Shown here piece by piece: positions 34,872 to 44,061 of a stretch of 44,226 bases of DNA; positions within the stretch are counted from its first letter, which is position 1; each line of letters begins with the position of its first letter. Source of the stretch: an uncultured Elioraea sp. (GTDB lineage Bacteria; Pseudomonadota; Alphaproteobacteria; Acetobacterales; Acetobacteraceae); the NCBI GenBank assembly GCA_938010425.1, contig CALLUO010000050.1:1-44226 (forward strand), in the 5' to 3' direction. The notes beneath the pieces are model-generated. The model did no database searches. It saw only the letters and a list, made by a program, of their open reading frames with translations, and had not been told where the DNA came from. The position numbers were made by a program, and so were the translations under genes.

Positions 34872-35640
34872 ATGCGCACTATCACCGCGGGGCTTCTTGC
34901 CTCGCTCTACCTGGCATGTCTGCTCTTTGCCCCTGCAGGGGCCCTCAGCCACTTGCCACTCGGCACGCCGCTCATGCCGCCTCCCGGGTTACATCACTTT
35001 GGCACCGACGATCTCGGCCGTGACCTCCTCGCAGCCGTCCTACAAGGGGGGCGAACCTCGCTCACGGTTGCCGCAACTGCGACGTCGATCGCCCTCGGCG
35101 TCGGGCTCATCGTCGGCTTGGTTGCCGCTCTGGCCCCGCCGTTGCTCGACAAGGTCGTCAGGCGCGCAACCGAAATCGTGGCCAGCCTTCCCACACTTCT
35201 GCTTGCTATCTTGTCGTAAGCCTGTTCGGCGGCTCACCCCTTGCGCTTGCCTTAGTCATTGGGCTGACGGGTCGGCCGGTGAACGCTCGCCTAGTTCGCA
35301 TCGAAACCATCATGATCTACACGCAGCTCTACCTGCGCGTAGCGCTTACCCTCGGCGCTCGCCGACTGCCATCATTCGCCGTTCCCTCGTGCCAACTCTG
35401 CTGCCCACACTGGCAGCGGCCCGGGGCCTTGTGTTTGGCAGTGCCACTCTCGCCGAAGCTGCACTGGCCTCTGTCGGCCTTGGTGATCCCGCCGTTACCC
35501 AGTGGGACAAATGATGGCGAACGCATTTGCTCTGTTCGGCCTCGGCTGATGGTTGTACGTCGTGCCTGCCCTCGTCGTGGTGCGTGTCGCCGATCTCGTC
35601 GCGGCAGCAACCCTGCAGACGCGCATGCTTCTTTGACTGG
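34872..35640 (+). pseudogene. DppC-like ABC transporter permease pseudogene
   Basis: ATG 34872 opens a good DppC start: a membrane segment, then HHFGTDDLGRDLLAAVLQGGRTSLTV, the family signature, and GLIVGLVAALAPPLLDKVVRR. A stop at 35219 is bypassed by a frameshift into VSLFGGSPLALALVIGLTG and NARLVRIETIMIYTQLYLRVALTLGA; another shift leads to IIRRSLVPTLLPTLAAARGLVFG and ASVGLGDPAVTQW, and a third to the last membrane segment. At least three lesions; non-functional. Order SBP-(B)-C fits a dipeptide/oligopeptide importer. Confidence 0.78.
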
Positions 35641-35834
35641 CCACGCCTCAGCCGAGGCAGCCGCTCTGTTGCATACCGCATCACACGCCAAGCTCCGGCA
35701 GCACGCGTCGCCGAGGTGGAACTCGCACACAGGGGCGGGAGTTTCCGTCACACGCTGTCTCGACAGGGCACACTGGACACGCCATCTGTCGCCCGCGAGA
35801 GCAACACTTGACTCGCGGAGAAAGGATCTCTCTT

Positions 35835-36299
35835 ATGGAATCTATAGAGGCTCGTCTCAAGGCCTTGGGGTTGCAAGTGCCGGAGCCGGTGGCGCCGGTC
35901 GCCAACTACGTTCCGTTCATCATTGCGGGCAGCCTGCTTTTCGTTTCCGGCCAGTTGCCGATGCGCGACGGCCAGATCGCGGTTACGGGAAAGCTCGGCG
36001 CAGGCGTGACCATCGCTGAGGCGCGTGAGGCCTGCCGCATCGCTTTCCTCAACGTGCTCGCCCAGGCGAAGCTTGCCTGCGGCGGCGATCTCGGCCGCAT
36101 CGCGCGCGTCGTTCGCCTCGGCGGCTTCATCGCCTGCACCCCGGACTTCACCCAACATGCGCTGGCCATGAACGGGGCATCCGATCTCTGCGTCGAGCTC
36201 TTCGGCGAGGCCGGCCGGCACACGCGCACCACCATCGGAGTGGCCTCGCTGCCAGCGGACGCCACCGCGGAAGTTGAGGCGTTGTTTCTGGTCCATTAA
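35835..36299 (+). CDS. RidA/YjgF/L-PSP family protein
   Basis: 154 aa from ATG 35835 (GGAGAAAGGATCTC upstream). Sequence elements PVANYVPFIIAGSLLFVSGQLPMRDGQ, AREACRIAFLNVLAQAK, VVRLGGFIACTPDF and RHTRTTIGVASLPADATAEVEALFLVH match the longer YjgF subgroup (about 150 aa). RidA proteins hydrolyse reactive enamine/imine intermediates from amino acid dehydration; the catalytic Arg of true RidA is likely represented in RHTRTTIG, but the subgroup may have another substrate. Convergent with dctM, 16 nt apart. Confidence 0.88.
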   Translation: MESIEARLKALGLQVPEPVAPVANYVPFIIAGSLLFVSGQLPMRDGQIAVTGKLGAGVTIAEAREACRIAFLNVLAQAKLACGGDLGRIARVVRLGGFIACTPDFTQHALAMNGASDLCVELFGEAGRHTRTTIGVASLPADATAEVEALFLVH

Positions 36300-36315
36300 T
36301 TGCCAAGCCAGCGCC

Positions 36316-37647
36316 TCAACTGCCCAGCATGGTAGAGGGAAGCCAAGTGACGAGGCCCGGGAACACCGTCACCAGCGCGACCGCAACACACATCAGCACG
36401 AAGAAGGGTGCGGTCGCGGCAGCGATGCTGAAGATGTTCTCCCCCGTCAGCCCCTGCAGCACGAACAGATTGAAGCCAACGGGCGGGGTGATCTGCGCCA
36501 TCTCCACCACCAGCACGACGAAGATGCCGAACCACAGGAGATCGAAGCCGGCGGCCTGAATAACAGGCAGTGCGACCGAGACGGTGAGCACGATCATCGA
36601 AATCCCGTCGATGAAGCAGCCGAGCACGATGTAGAGCGCGGTGAGTACGGCGATCACCACATAAGGATGGAATCCCTGCGACCCGACCCAAGCTGCCATG
36701 GCGGTCGGGATGCGCGAATAGGCCATCGCCTGGGTGAGAAAGGCGGCACCGGCGAGAATGAAGTTAATCATGCAGGAGAGGCGCACCGCGCCCATCAGCG
36801 AGTCGATGAAACTCGCGCGCGTCAGCGTCCCCGACCAGGCGGACAGCACGAGCGCGCCGACCACGCCTATCACCGCAGCTTCCGTTGCAGTGGCCATCCC
36901 GCCATAGATCGACCCGATCACGGCGAAAATCAGCAGCAGAAGCGGAATCAAATCGACCGACGCACGGACCTTCTCAGCGAGAGTGGTGTGAGGGTCGCGC
37001 GGCGGCGTGCGCGACGGGTTGATGAGTGACCAAACCGCGATATAGCCGGAAAAGAGCGCGATCAGCATCAGCCCTGGAATTACGCCAGCGATGAATAGCC
37101 GCACGATCGAGACCTCAGCCGCCACCCCGTAGACGATCATGATGATCGAGGGTGGAATGAGCAGGCCCAACGTGCCTGAGCCGGCAAGACTGCCGATCGC
37201 CATGCGCCGGTGATAGCCGCGCGAGAGGAGAGCGGGCAGGCTCATCCTGCCGATGGTTGCACAGGTCGCGGCAGAGGAGCCCGAGACCGCTGCGAAGATT
37301 CCGCAACCGAACACGTTGACGTGCATCAGCCGCCCCGGCAGCCGCTGCACCCACGGAGCAAGGCCGCGGAACATGTCCTCCGCCAGCCGGGTGCGGAACA
37401 GGATCTCGCCCATCCAGATGAAGAGCGGCAACGCGGCGAGAGTCCAGGACGCCATGGCCTGCCACACCGCCGTACCCATCACCTTCTCGATGGGGAACTC
37501 GTTGAATTTGGGAAACAAGGCTGGCAGCACAACGATGCCGCCCACGCCCGTCAGCATCAGCGCAGTGCCGATCCAGACGCCGAGCGCGAGGATCGAAAAC
37601 AGGGTCGCGACCAGAACGATCGCTCCGTCAATCAAATAGGCTTCCAC
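36316..37647 (-). CDS. dctM: TRAP transporter large permease subunit (DctM family), second set
   Basis: 443 aa from GTG 37647, one nt after the dctQ stop, with GAGGAAG upstream; the longer frame to 37728 would lie inside dctQ. Motifs: ASWTLAALPLFIWMGEILFRT, FAAVSGSSAATCATIGRMSLPALLSRGY, GLLIPPSIIMIVYGV and VVEMAQITPPVGFNLFVLQG. Complete and apparently functional. Substrate unknown. Confidence 0.92.
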   Translation of the reverse strand: MEAYLIDGAIVLVATLFSILALGVWIGTALMLTGVGGIVVLPALFPKFNEFPIEKVMGTAVWQAMASWTLAALPLFIWMGEILFRTRLAEDMFRGLAPWVQRLPGRLMHVNVFGCGIFAAVSGSSAATCATIGRMSLPALLSRGYHRRMAIGSLAGSGTLGLLIPPSIIMIVYGVAAEVSIVRLFIAGVIPGLMLIALFSGYIAVWSLINPSRTPPRDPHTTLAEKVRASVDLIPLLLLIFAVIGSIYGGMATATEAAVIGVVGALVLSAWSGTLTRASFIDSLMGAVRLSCMINFILAGAAFLTQAMAYSRIPTAMAAWVGSQGFHPYVVIAVLTALYIVLGCFIDGISMIVLTVSVALPVIQAAGFDLLWFGIFVVLVVEMAQITPPVGFNLFVLQGLTGENIFSIAAATAPFFVLMCVAVALVTVFPGLVTWLPSTMLGS

Positions 37648-37648
37648 C

Positions 37649-38188
37649 TTAGACTTCCTCGGCTGCGCGCTCTCGCGCGCTGCGCTGAGCCGCGCGCCGA
37701 TAGGACGGCTCCCCCCCGGCCAGCGCAACGATCAAGTCGTCGACGAGCGCGAGCGCGAACAGCCCGCTACCGATGACGAGCGCGATCTGCGGGATCCAGA
37801 TCGGCACGGCCAGCATGCCCTGCGCCACTTCTTCGAAGGTCCAGGAGTCGATCATCGTATCGAAGCTGGAATAAGCGAACAGCACGGCAACCGCGGCAGC
37901 AATAGCAAGCGCCACCGTTTCAAGCGCATGGCGAGATCGTCCAGAAAAGCGGCCGATGACGACCTCGACCCGAACATGCGCAGCGTGGCGAAAGGTGTAG
38001 GCGAGCGGCAGGGTGGCTGAGGCAGCGACAGCGTAGGCGGTCAGATCGTCCGATCCTGGAAGATGGAAGCCGGCTTGGCGCCCAATGATCTGCACCAGCA
38101 CGAGCAAGCCGATCGCGATGATTGCGATCGCGCCTGCCACCCCACCAGCGAGATACAGCGCGTCAAGCGCGCGCCGCAGTGCCTGCAC
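37649..38188 (-). CDS. dctQ: TRAP transporter small membrane subunit (DctQ family), second set
   Basis: 179 aa from GTG 38188, 13 nt after the dctP stop. Four membrane segments; GSDDLTAYAVAASATLPLAYTFRHAAHVRVEV is the conserved central DctQ region. The charged C-terminal tail (RRAAQRSARERAAEEV) ends with TAA directly before the dctM GTG. Middle gene of a dctP-Q-M operon. Confidence 0.9.
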   Translation of the reverse strand: MQALRRALDALYLAGGVAGAIAIIAIGLLVLVQIIGRQAGFHLPGSDDLTAYAVAASATLPLAYTFRHAAHVRVEVVIGRFSGRSRHALETVALAIAAAVAVLFAYSSFDTMIDSWTFEEVAQGMLAVPIWIPQIALVIGSGLFALALVDDLIVALAGGEPSYRRAAQRSARERAAEEV

Positions 38189-38201
38189 GCGCGACGCGGA
38201 G

Positions 38202-39209
38202 TCAGACGCGGGCGATCGCGGCGCGATAGGCCTCGATCAGTTTCCGCCCGTCCTCTCCAGCCTTGGCCAGCCACTCGTTGGTCATGATCTCACCGATCTG
38301 GGCCAGTTCGCGCATCAGCCGCTCCGGCGGAGGGTCGGCGACGATCATGCCGCGCCGAACGAGCTCGTCCTGCCTACTCCTCTCCTGCTCCTGCGCCGCG
38401 TCCCAGCCACGCTGTTCAGCGCGTTCGGCAGCATCTCGAAGCAGCCTCTGCAGGTCGCCCGGCAACTGCTGCAGCGCGCGCGTGGAGCAGAACACAGCGT
38501 TCTTCGTGCGGGTAAAGCCGACGGGGGTAAAGTGCTTCACGAAGTCCCAGGCCTGAGTATCAACCCCTGTTGCTGCTGAGGTCACCATGGCATTGACAAC
38601 GCCAGTGGCAAAGGCCTGGGGGATTTCCGGCACCTGCACCGTGGTCGGGGTGGCGCCGACGAGCTGAGCGAAGCGTTGCGTTGCGGCATTGAAAGTTCGG
38701 AAACGCGTTCCACGCAAGGTCTCGATCGAGGTCACCGGAAAATTGGTGTAGAAGCCCGATTGCGGCCACGGCACCATGTACAGAAGCGTCAACCCCTGGC
38801 GCTCCAGCCGCGCCTGGACGAAGGGCCTCTGCAGGCCGGCGAGCACCCGCGCCTGAGTGAAATTGGTCACCAGCATCGGAATGCCGTCGACCTCGAACAT
38901 CGGGTCCTCGTTGGCGTAGGCCGAAAGCAGGATCTCTCCCATCTGCACCTGCCCTGTCTGCACGCCGCGCTTGATCTCGGGCATGCGCAGAAGCGAAGCG
39001 TTGCTGTGCAGCGTGATGGCAAGACGCCCGCCTGAGCCCTCCTCAATCTCCTTCAGAAACGCGCGGATGTTGACGGTGTGGAAGTTGCCATCCGGATATG
39101 GGGTGGCCATTTGCCAGCGTCGGGCCTGAGCCACTGCAGGCGCGCATGGCAGAGCTGAGGCGACAAACGCCGCCGGCAGGGCGGCACGCAGGAAGCTACG
39201 GCGATCCAT
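38202..39209 (-). CDS. dctP: TRAP transporter solute-binding protein (DctP family), second set
   Basis: 335 aa from ATG 39209 with GGGAG seven nt upstream. The N terminus MDRRSFLRAALPAAFVASAL has a twin-arginine-like RRSFLRA and cleavage near AVAQA. Mature part: ATPYPDGNFHTVNIRAFLKEIEEGSGGRL, LRGTRFRTFNAATQRFAQLVGA (selectivity helix with the carboxylate-binding Arg), and VPEIPQAFATGVVNAMVTSA. Distinct from the first DctP, so probably another acid. First gene of the operon. Confidence 0.92.
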   Translation of the reverse strand: MDRRSFLRAALPAAFVASALPCAPAVAQARRWQMATPYPDGNFHTVNIRAFLKEIEEGSGGRLAITLHSNASLLRMPEIKRGVQTGQVQMGEILLSAYANEDPMFEVDGIPMLVTNFTQARVLAGLQRPFVQARLERQGLTLLYMVPWPQSGFYTNFPVTSIETLRGTRFRTFNAATQRFAQLVGATPTTVQVPEIPQAFATGVVNAMVTSAATGVDTQAWDFVKHFTPVGFTRTKNAVFCSTRALQQLPGDLQRLLRDAAERAEQRGWDAAQEQERSRQDELVRRGMIVADPPPERLMRELAQIGEIMTNEWLAKAGEDGRKLIEAYRAAIARV

Positions 39210-39309
39210 GTCACGACTCCCGAAACAGAAGAGCCTCCACGACTGATGACAGCCTCTTCGTAAGGAAGGCGCAAGGGATTTGTCATCGGAGAGCCGTCAT
39301 GCGCGCCGC

Positions 39310-39498
39310 TTAGCGACGGCGCTCCTCTTCGCGATCGAAGTGCAGGCGCACAAGCTTGAACAAATAGAGAACAAAAGAGACGAACAGGATCAGCCCCGCA
39401 AGGTAGAAGGCGTCGTCCTTGGCGGCTGCCATCATGACCAGGCCGACAAGGGCGATGAGCATACCGATCAAGCCGAAGATGATGGTTTGCGGGGTCAT
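39310..39498 (-). CDS. Small two-helix membrane protein after ccoS
   Basis: 62 aa, ATG 39498 overlapping the ccoS stop (ATGA). Two membrane segments (about residues 6-25 and 32-50) and a basic tail VRLHFDREEERRR. No family recognised. Tight coupling to ccoS suggests a role in cbb3 oxidase assembly or stability, which is inference. Confidence 0.72.
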   Translation of the reverse strand: MTPQTIIFGLIGMLIALVGLVMMAAAKDDAFYLAGLILFVSFVLYLFKLVRLHFDREEERRR

Positions 39499-39689
39499 GG
39501 CTTGTTCTCCGTACGAGGCGAAGGGGGTGGGGACGGCGTGCCGCGCGGCGGGTCGTCGTCGAACAGGATCCGATGGGCTGCCCCGTCAAGATCTTCGAAC
39601 TGGCCCGAACGCAGAGCCCAGAGGAACAGGGCGAGAGCCCCTAAACCCAGGATCAGCGACAAGGGAATGAGCAGCATCAGCGCGTCCAT
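39495..39689 (-). CDS. ccoS: cbb3-type cytochrome oxidase assembly protein CcoS
   Basis: 64 aa. One N-terminal membrane helix (LLIPLSLILGLGALALFLWAL) followed by RSGQFEDLDGAAHRILFDDD, the CcoS hallmark. It is needed to insert haem b and CuB into CcoN. Overlaps ccoI by 13 nt and the downstream small ORF by 4 nt. Confidence 0.92.
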   Translation of the reverse strand: MDALMLLIPLSLILGLGALALFLWALRSGQFEDLDGAAHRILFDDDPPRGTPSPPPSPRTENKP

Positions 39690-42040
39690 GCCGGTCCCCG
39701 CTCCACGCGCAAAGCGTTCAGGATCACCGTCAGCGACGACGCCGCCATCGCGACCGCGGCAATCAACGGCGTAACGAGACCAGCGACGGCAAGCGGCACA
39801 GCGACGATGTTGTAGCCAAGGCTGATCGCGATGTTCTGGCGGATCGCGGCCTGGGCGCGACGTGCCGAACCAATCGCCTCCGCAACCAGCGCGAGCGACT
39901 TGCCCTGCACCACGATGTCGGCTGCCGCCTGCGCGACGTCAGAGCCGGAGGCGAAAGCGATCGAGGCATGCGCCGCGGCGAGAGCCGGGGCGTCATTCAG
40001 CCCATCCCCCACCATCAGAACACGGCGGCCTTCCGCTCGCAATGCGTGCAGTCGAGCAATCTTGGCCTGCGGCGACGCTTCCGCTGTCCAGCGGCTAAGG
40101 CCAACCGCCCGGGCTGCCTCAGCCACAGCCGGCGCCCGATCGCCGGAGAGGAGTTCGACGGCTAAGCCGCGTGCGGCGAGTTGGCGGATCGTTTCGCCTG
40201 CCTCAGACCGCAGCGCATCAGCGAAGGCGAAACGGATTGGTGCGCAGCCCGGGCGAGAGAGCCACAACTCCATTCCCTCTCCGCCTTCTGCGCCAACGAA
40301 GGCCGCCGCGCCTAAGCGGATTGGCCCCGATTGGGTGGCAAGCTCGAGCCCCTGTCCGGGATGCTCCACCACGCCATCGGCGGGCGCGACCGCAGGTGCT
40401 GCCTGCACCAGGGCCCGAGCAAGGGGATGACGAGACACGGTAGCCAAGCGGGCCGCATCGCGCAGATCTTCCGCCGTCCATTCTCCCGCCAAGAGCGTCG
40501 GCTTGCCCTCCGTCAAAGTGCCGGTCTTGTCGAACACCACAGTGTCGATCTCGGCCAGACGCTCGAACGCTGTACCCGAAGTGACCAGCACACCTTGCCT
40601 GACCAGACGTCCGGCGGCGACGACCTGGACCACGGGAACGGCGATGCCGAGCGCGCAAGGACAGGTGATGATCAGCACGGCCACCGCGTAAACGAGGGCC
40701 TGCTGCCAGGCTGCGCCTAGCCACCACCACCACAGCAGGAAGGTGGCAAGCGCAAGCCCATGCACCAGAGGCGTATAGAGGCGGGAGACACGATCAGCGA
40801 GCGAAACGATGCGCGCGCGCGACTGTTCTGCCCTCTCCATCAGCCGCACGATGGCGGCAAGCAGCGTGCCTTCGCCGGACGCAGCGGCGCGCACGATGAG
40901 GGCAGCGTCACGGTTCAACGTACCGGCGTGCACGCGATCGCCAGGGCCAACCGCGCGCGGCAGGGTTTCGCCCGTGAGCAGGCTCTCGTCGACCGTCGAG
41001 ACGCCCGACAACACCACGCCGTCAACCCCGACCCGCTCGCCAGCAGCGACCAGGACGCGCTCGCCCGCGCGAACCTCCTCGGGCAGCCGCGGCTGCGCCA
41101 CACCGTCGTCGCCGAGCACGCCGACCGGGGCGCGGTTGAGCGCTGCGAGTCGCGCCACTGCCGCGCGGGCACGGCCGCGCGCGCGACGATCGAGATAGCG
41201 GCCGACCAGCAGCAGGAACAGGAGTGTGACCGCGGAGTCGAAGTAGGCGTATGGCCCGCCGCGGATCGTCTCGGAAAGGCTCATCGCCGCGGTCAGCAGG
41301 ACGGCAAGGCTGATCGGCACGTCGAGATTGGCCCGCCCGCGCACAAGCGCCGCAAAGGCAGAACGGTAAAATGGCTGCCCGGCAACAGCGATCGCAGGAA
41401 GCGCGATCAGCGCGGCAAGCCAGTGCATCAGCGCGCGCGTCGCCTCGCCCATGTCGCCGTCGCCGTGCCCAACCCAAACGGCGACGGAGACGAGCATCAC
41501 GTTCATTGCCGCGAATGCGGCAATGCCCATGGCGCGCAGGAGACTTTTTGCTTCCGCATCGTCAGCCACGGAGAGACAGGACGCGTCCCACGGCGCAAGG
41601 GTGAAACCCAGGCGGGCGAGGCGTTCGGCGAAGTCGTTGGCACGCTCTGCCGTGCCCCGCCAGCGGACGGTCAGACGGCGGGTTGAGAGGGCGAGCCTGG
41701 CCCAGGTGACGTCGGGTTCGCGTGCTAACACCTGCTCGATCAACCACACGCACGCGGCGCAGGACACACCGCCGACGAGAAGGTCGAGCGACCACCCTGC
41801 AGCGCCGTCAGGGCGGGCGCGGGCAGCGAGCTCATGCCGGGCGGTGGTCGGATCGGGCCGCGGGGCGACGGACTCGAGCCGCTCGTAGAATCGATCGAGC
41901 CCAAGCTCGGTGATGAGCGCATGCGCGCCCGCACAGCCCGTGCAGCAAAAGCGCTCTCCGTTCGGGCAAGGTGCGCCGCAATGCAAGCAGGCCGCACTGC
42001 CGGCGAAGGGAGCAGGCTTCGTGGTGCCTAGCGCGGTCAC
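39677..42040 (-). CDS. ccoI: Copper-translocating P1B-type ATPase CcoI/FixI
   Basis: 787 aa from GTG 42040, which overlaps the ccoH stop (GTGA). N-terminal Cys-rich knuckle CLHCGAPC and RFCCTGC, HMA metal site GVSCAAC (Cys94, Cys97), eight membrane helices, actuator TGE (356-358), CPC (460-462) in the transport path, phosphorylation DKTGTLTEG (Asp504), HP motif SRHPLARAL, and GDGLNDAPAL. The large N-terminal extension is characteristic of FixI/CcoI, which exports Cu(I) for cbb3 oxidase assembly rather than for resistance. Confidence 0.93.
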   Translation of the reverse strand: MTALGTTKPAPFAGSAACLHCGAPCPNGERFCCTGCAGAHALITELGLDRFYERLESVAPRPDPTTARHELAARARPDGAAGWSLDLLVGGVSCAACVWLIEQVLAREPDVTWARLALSTRRLTVRWRGTAERANDFAERLARLGFTLAPWDASCLSVADDAEAKSLLRAMGIAAFAAMNVMLVSVAVWVGHGDGDMGEATRALMHWLAALIALPAIAVAGQPFYRSAFAALVRGRANLDVPISLAVLLTAAMSLSETIRGGPYAYFDSAVTLLFLLLVGRYLDRRARGRARAAVARLAALNRAPVGVLGDDGVAQPRLPEEVRAGERVLVAAGERVGVDGVVLSGVSTVDESLLTGETLPRAVGPGDRVHAGTLNRDAALIVRAAASGEGTLLAAIVRLMERAEQSRARIVSLADRVSRLYTPLVHGLALATFLLWWWWLGAAWQQALVYAVAVLIITCPCALGIAVPVVQVVAAGRLVRQGVLVTSGTAFERLAEIDTVVFDKTGTLTEGKPTLLAGEWTAEDLRDAARLATVSRHPLARALVQAAPAVAPADGVVEHPGQGLELATQSGPIRLGAAAFVGAEGGEGMELWLSRPGCAPIRFAFADALRSEAGETIRQLAARGLAVELLSGDRAPAVAEAARAVGLSRWTAEASPQAKIARLHALRAEGRRVLMVGDGLNDAPALAAAHASIAFASGSDVAQAAADIVVQGKSLALVAEAIGSARRAQAAIRQNIAISLGYNIVAVPLAVAGLVTPLIAAVAMAASSLTVILNALRVERGPAWTR

Positions 42041-42525
42041 GGTACGAGGATCCGCTCGCGCACCTCCACAGGTCCGACCTCGCCGCGGCGCGCGGCGAGG
42101 CGCACCTCCCATTGCCCTCGCTTCGGCAGATCAAGTTCGGCGATGTAACGGCCACGCCCGCTCTCGATCAGGGCGAACGGGAGGGGATCCGGACGTTCGA
42201 GGGGGCGCACAGCGATCGCCTCGAACTCGAGACGATCGAGCGGCGCACCGGCGGTGTCACGAGCGTAGACAACGAGCGTGCCCCGCTGCTCCGCGGCCGG
42301 ACGGAACGCGATCTCAAACCGCCAGCCGATGGCGCGCTGCCGTTCGGCTTCCGCGAGAACCTCATTGTAAAAACGCCCACGCTCGTAAGCGCGTTCGACC
42401 GTGGTGCCGGTGAAAGTGGAGAGGGCAAGCCAGACAAAAACCGCGTTCACCGCGAACACCACCCCCATGAAGGCCACAAACGCCAAGGGGATCCAGCGGC
42501 TGCGGCGCGGGTCGGCCTCGCTCAT
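42037..42525 (-). CDS. ccoH: cbb3 oxidase assembly protein CcoH/FixH
   Basis: 162 aa from ATG 42525, 4 nt after ccoG; an in-frame upstream extension is antisense-like inside ccoG. One membrane anchor (IPLAFVAFMGVVFAVNAVFVWLA) and a periplasmic domain with YERGRFYNEVLAEAERQRAIGWRF and RPLERPDPLPFAL, typical FixH. Works with CcoI in maturation or stabilising the oxidase. Confidence 0.9.
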   Translation of the reverse strand: MSEADPRRSRWIPLAFVAFMGVVFAVNAVFVWLALSTFTGTTVERAYERGRFYNEVLAEAERQRAIGWRFEIAFRPAAEQRGTLVVYARDTAGAPLDRLEFEAIAVRPLERPDPLPFALIESGRGRYIAELDLPKRGQWEVRLAARRGEVGPVEVRERILVP

Positions 42526-42529
42526 GCGC

Positions 42530-44041
42530 TCACCGTCGCGGGGCGAGGAACACGCTCTCCGCACGCGTCGCCTCGCGCCCCGCAGCATCGACCAGACGGA
42601 AGGTGACGGGTGTGCTATCGGGCAGCGTGGCCCCGGCCGGAGCGGTGACGTAGACCCGGTGCGATGACACACTGTCCGGCGTGGCAGAGAGCGGAATGGT
42701 GGCGCCTGCCACGTCCTCGGTGCCGATCGCGGCCAAACTCGCGCCCGCGAGCCCATCGAGGCGGAGGGTGAAGACGCGCTCCTCGTGCGTCTTGTTGACG
42801 ATCTTCAGCGTATAGGCATTGCGCACCGACCCATCGGACAACAGAACGTAGACCGGCGCGCGGTCACGCAGCACGGAAAGGTCGGTCACACTGCGGGTGG
42901 CGAGCGCGAGCAGCATCACCGCCGCAACCAAGCTGAGCACGCCTATGTAAATCATCGTGCGCGGCCGGATGATCTTCATTGGCTGATGTGCAGCTTCGGC
43001 CAGCGGAACGCGCGCAGGCCCCGGCGGGGTAGTGGCGACGGCGCGTTCACAAGCCTGCACATTTGCCAGCGTATCGAGCGCGATCAGTCCGCGCGGGCGG
43101 CCGATCTTATCCATCACCGCATTGCACGCGTCGATGCAGAGCCCGCAGCCGATGCACTCGAGCTGTTGACCGTCTCGAATATCGATTCCGGTTGGGCACA
43201 CGTTGACGCATTGGCGGCAATCGATGCAGTCACCCCTGCCTTCCCAGGGCTCTCCTTGCTTGTGCTTGCCGCGCGGCTCACCCCGCCAAGCACGGTAGGT
43301 AACGATCAACGACTGCTCATCGAGCATCGCGGCTTGGAAACGCGGCCAGGGGCACATGTAGGTGCACACTTGCTCGCGCGCCCAGCCTGCGAGTGCGTAG
43401 GTGGTGAACGTGAGAAGACCGACGAAAGTGTAGGTCCAAGCCCCGGCCTGGCCGGTAAAGATGTCCCGCACCGCGGTCGGCGCGTCCTGCACGTAGAGGA
43501 CAAAGGAGCCGCCGGTGAGCAAGGCGATGATCAGCCAAAGCGCATGCTTCGTTACCTTTTTGCGCCAATAGGCGGCGCCACGCTGCCCTTGATCGAGCTT
43601 CATCCGGGCGTTGCGATCCCCTTCAATGCGGCGCTCGATCCACATGAAAAGATCGGTCCACACGGTTTGCGGGCAGGCGTAGCCGCACCAGACCCGTCCG
43701 AACAACGAGGAAACGAGGAAAAGGCCTATGGCACAGAGGATGAGCAGGCCAGTGACGAGATAGATCTCCTGCGGCCAGATTTCGACCGGGCCCAGGTAAA
43801 AGCGCCGCCCCGCGAAGTCCAGCAGGATCAGCTGATCTGGCGCTCCATCGCCGCGCGACCAGCGCAGCCACGGGAGCACGTAATAGACGGCGAGAGCGAA
43901 AATGAGGACAGCATATTTTGCGGTGCGGAACGTTCCCCGCACGCGCGCGGGATAGACCTTTACTCGATTGGCGTAGAGCCGCGTCGGCGGAGTCGGCGTC
44001 GCCTCCAGCTCCGCGAGGTTGATCTTGCGGTCCACGCGCAT
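42530..44041 (-). CDS. ccoG: Cytochrome c oxidase accessory protein CcoG (FixG/RdxA)
   Basis: 503 aa. N-terminal membrane helices, RVWCGYACPQTVWTDLFMWIERRIEGD, the ferredoxin domain with CIDCRQCVNVCPTGIDI and CIGCGLCIDAC, then RPRGLIALDTLAN and a C-terminal Ig-like FixG domain. CcoG reduces or handles copper for cbb3 oxidase assembly. It begins 20 nt after ccoP, fitting ccoNOQP-ccoGHIS order. Confidence 0.94.
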   Translation of the reverse strand: MRVDRKINLAELEATPTPPTRLYANRVKVYPARVRGTFRTAKYAVLIFALAVYYVLPWLRWSRGDGAPDQLILLDFAGRRFYLGPVEIWPQEIYLVTGLLILCAIGLFLVSSLFGRVWCGYACPQTVWTDLFMWIERRIEGDRNARMKLDQGQRGAAYWRKKVTKHALWLIIALLTGGSFVLYVQDAPTAVRDIFTGQAGAWTYTFVGLLTFTTYALAGWAREQVCTYMCPWPRFQAAMLDEQSLIVTYRAWRGEPRGKHKQGEPWEGRGDCIDCRQCVNVCPTGIDIRDGQQLECIGCGLCIDACNAVMDKIGRPRGLIALDTLANVQACERAVATTPPGPARVPLAEAAHQPMKIIRPRTMIYIGVLSLVAAVMLLALATRSVTDLSVLRDRAPVYVLLSDGSVRNAYTLKIVNKTHEERVFTLRLDGLAGASLAAIGTEDVAGATIPLSATPDSVSSHRVYVTAPAGATLPDSTPVTFRLVDAAGREATRAESVFLAPRR

Positions 44042-44061
44042 CGTCCCACGGCCCCCGCGGC

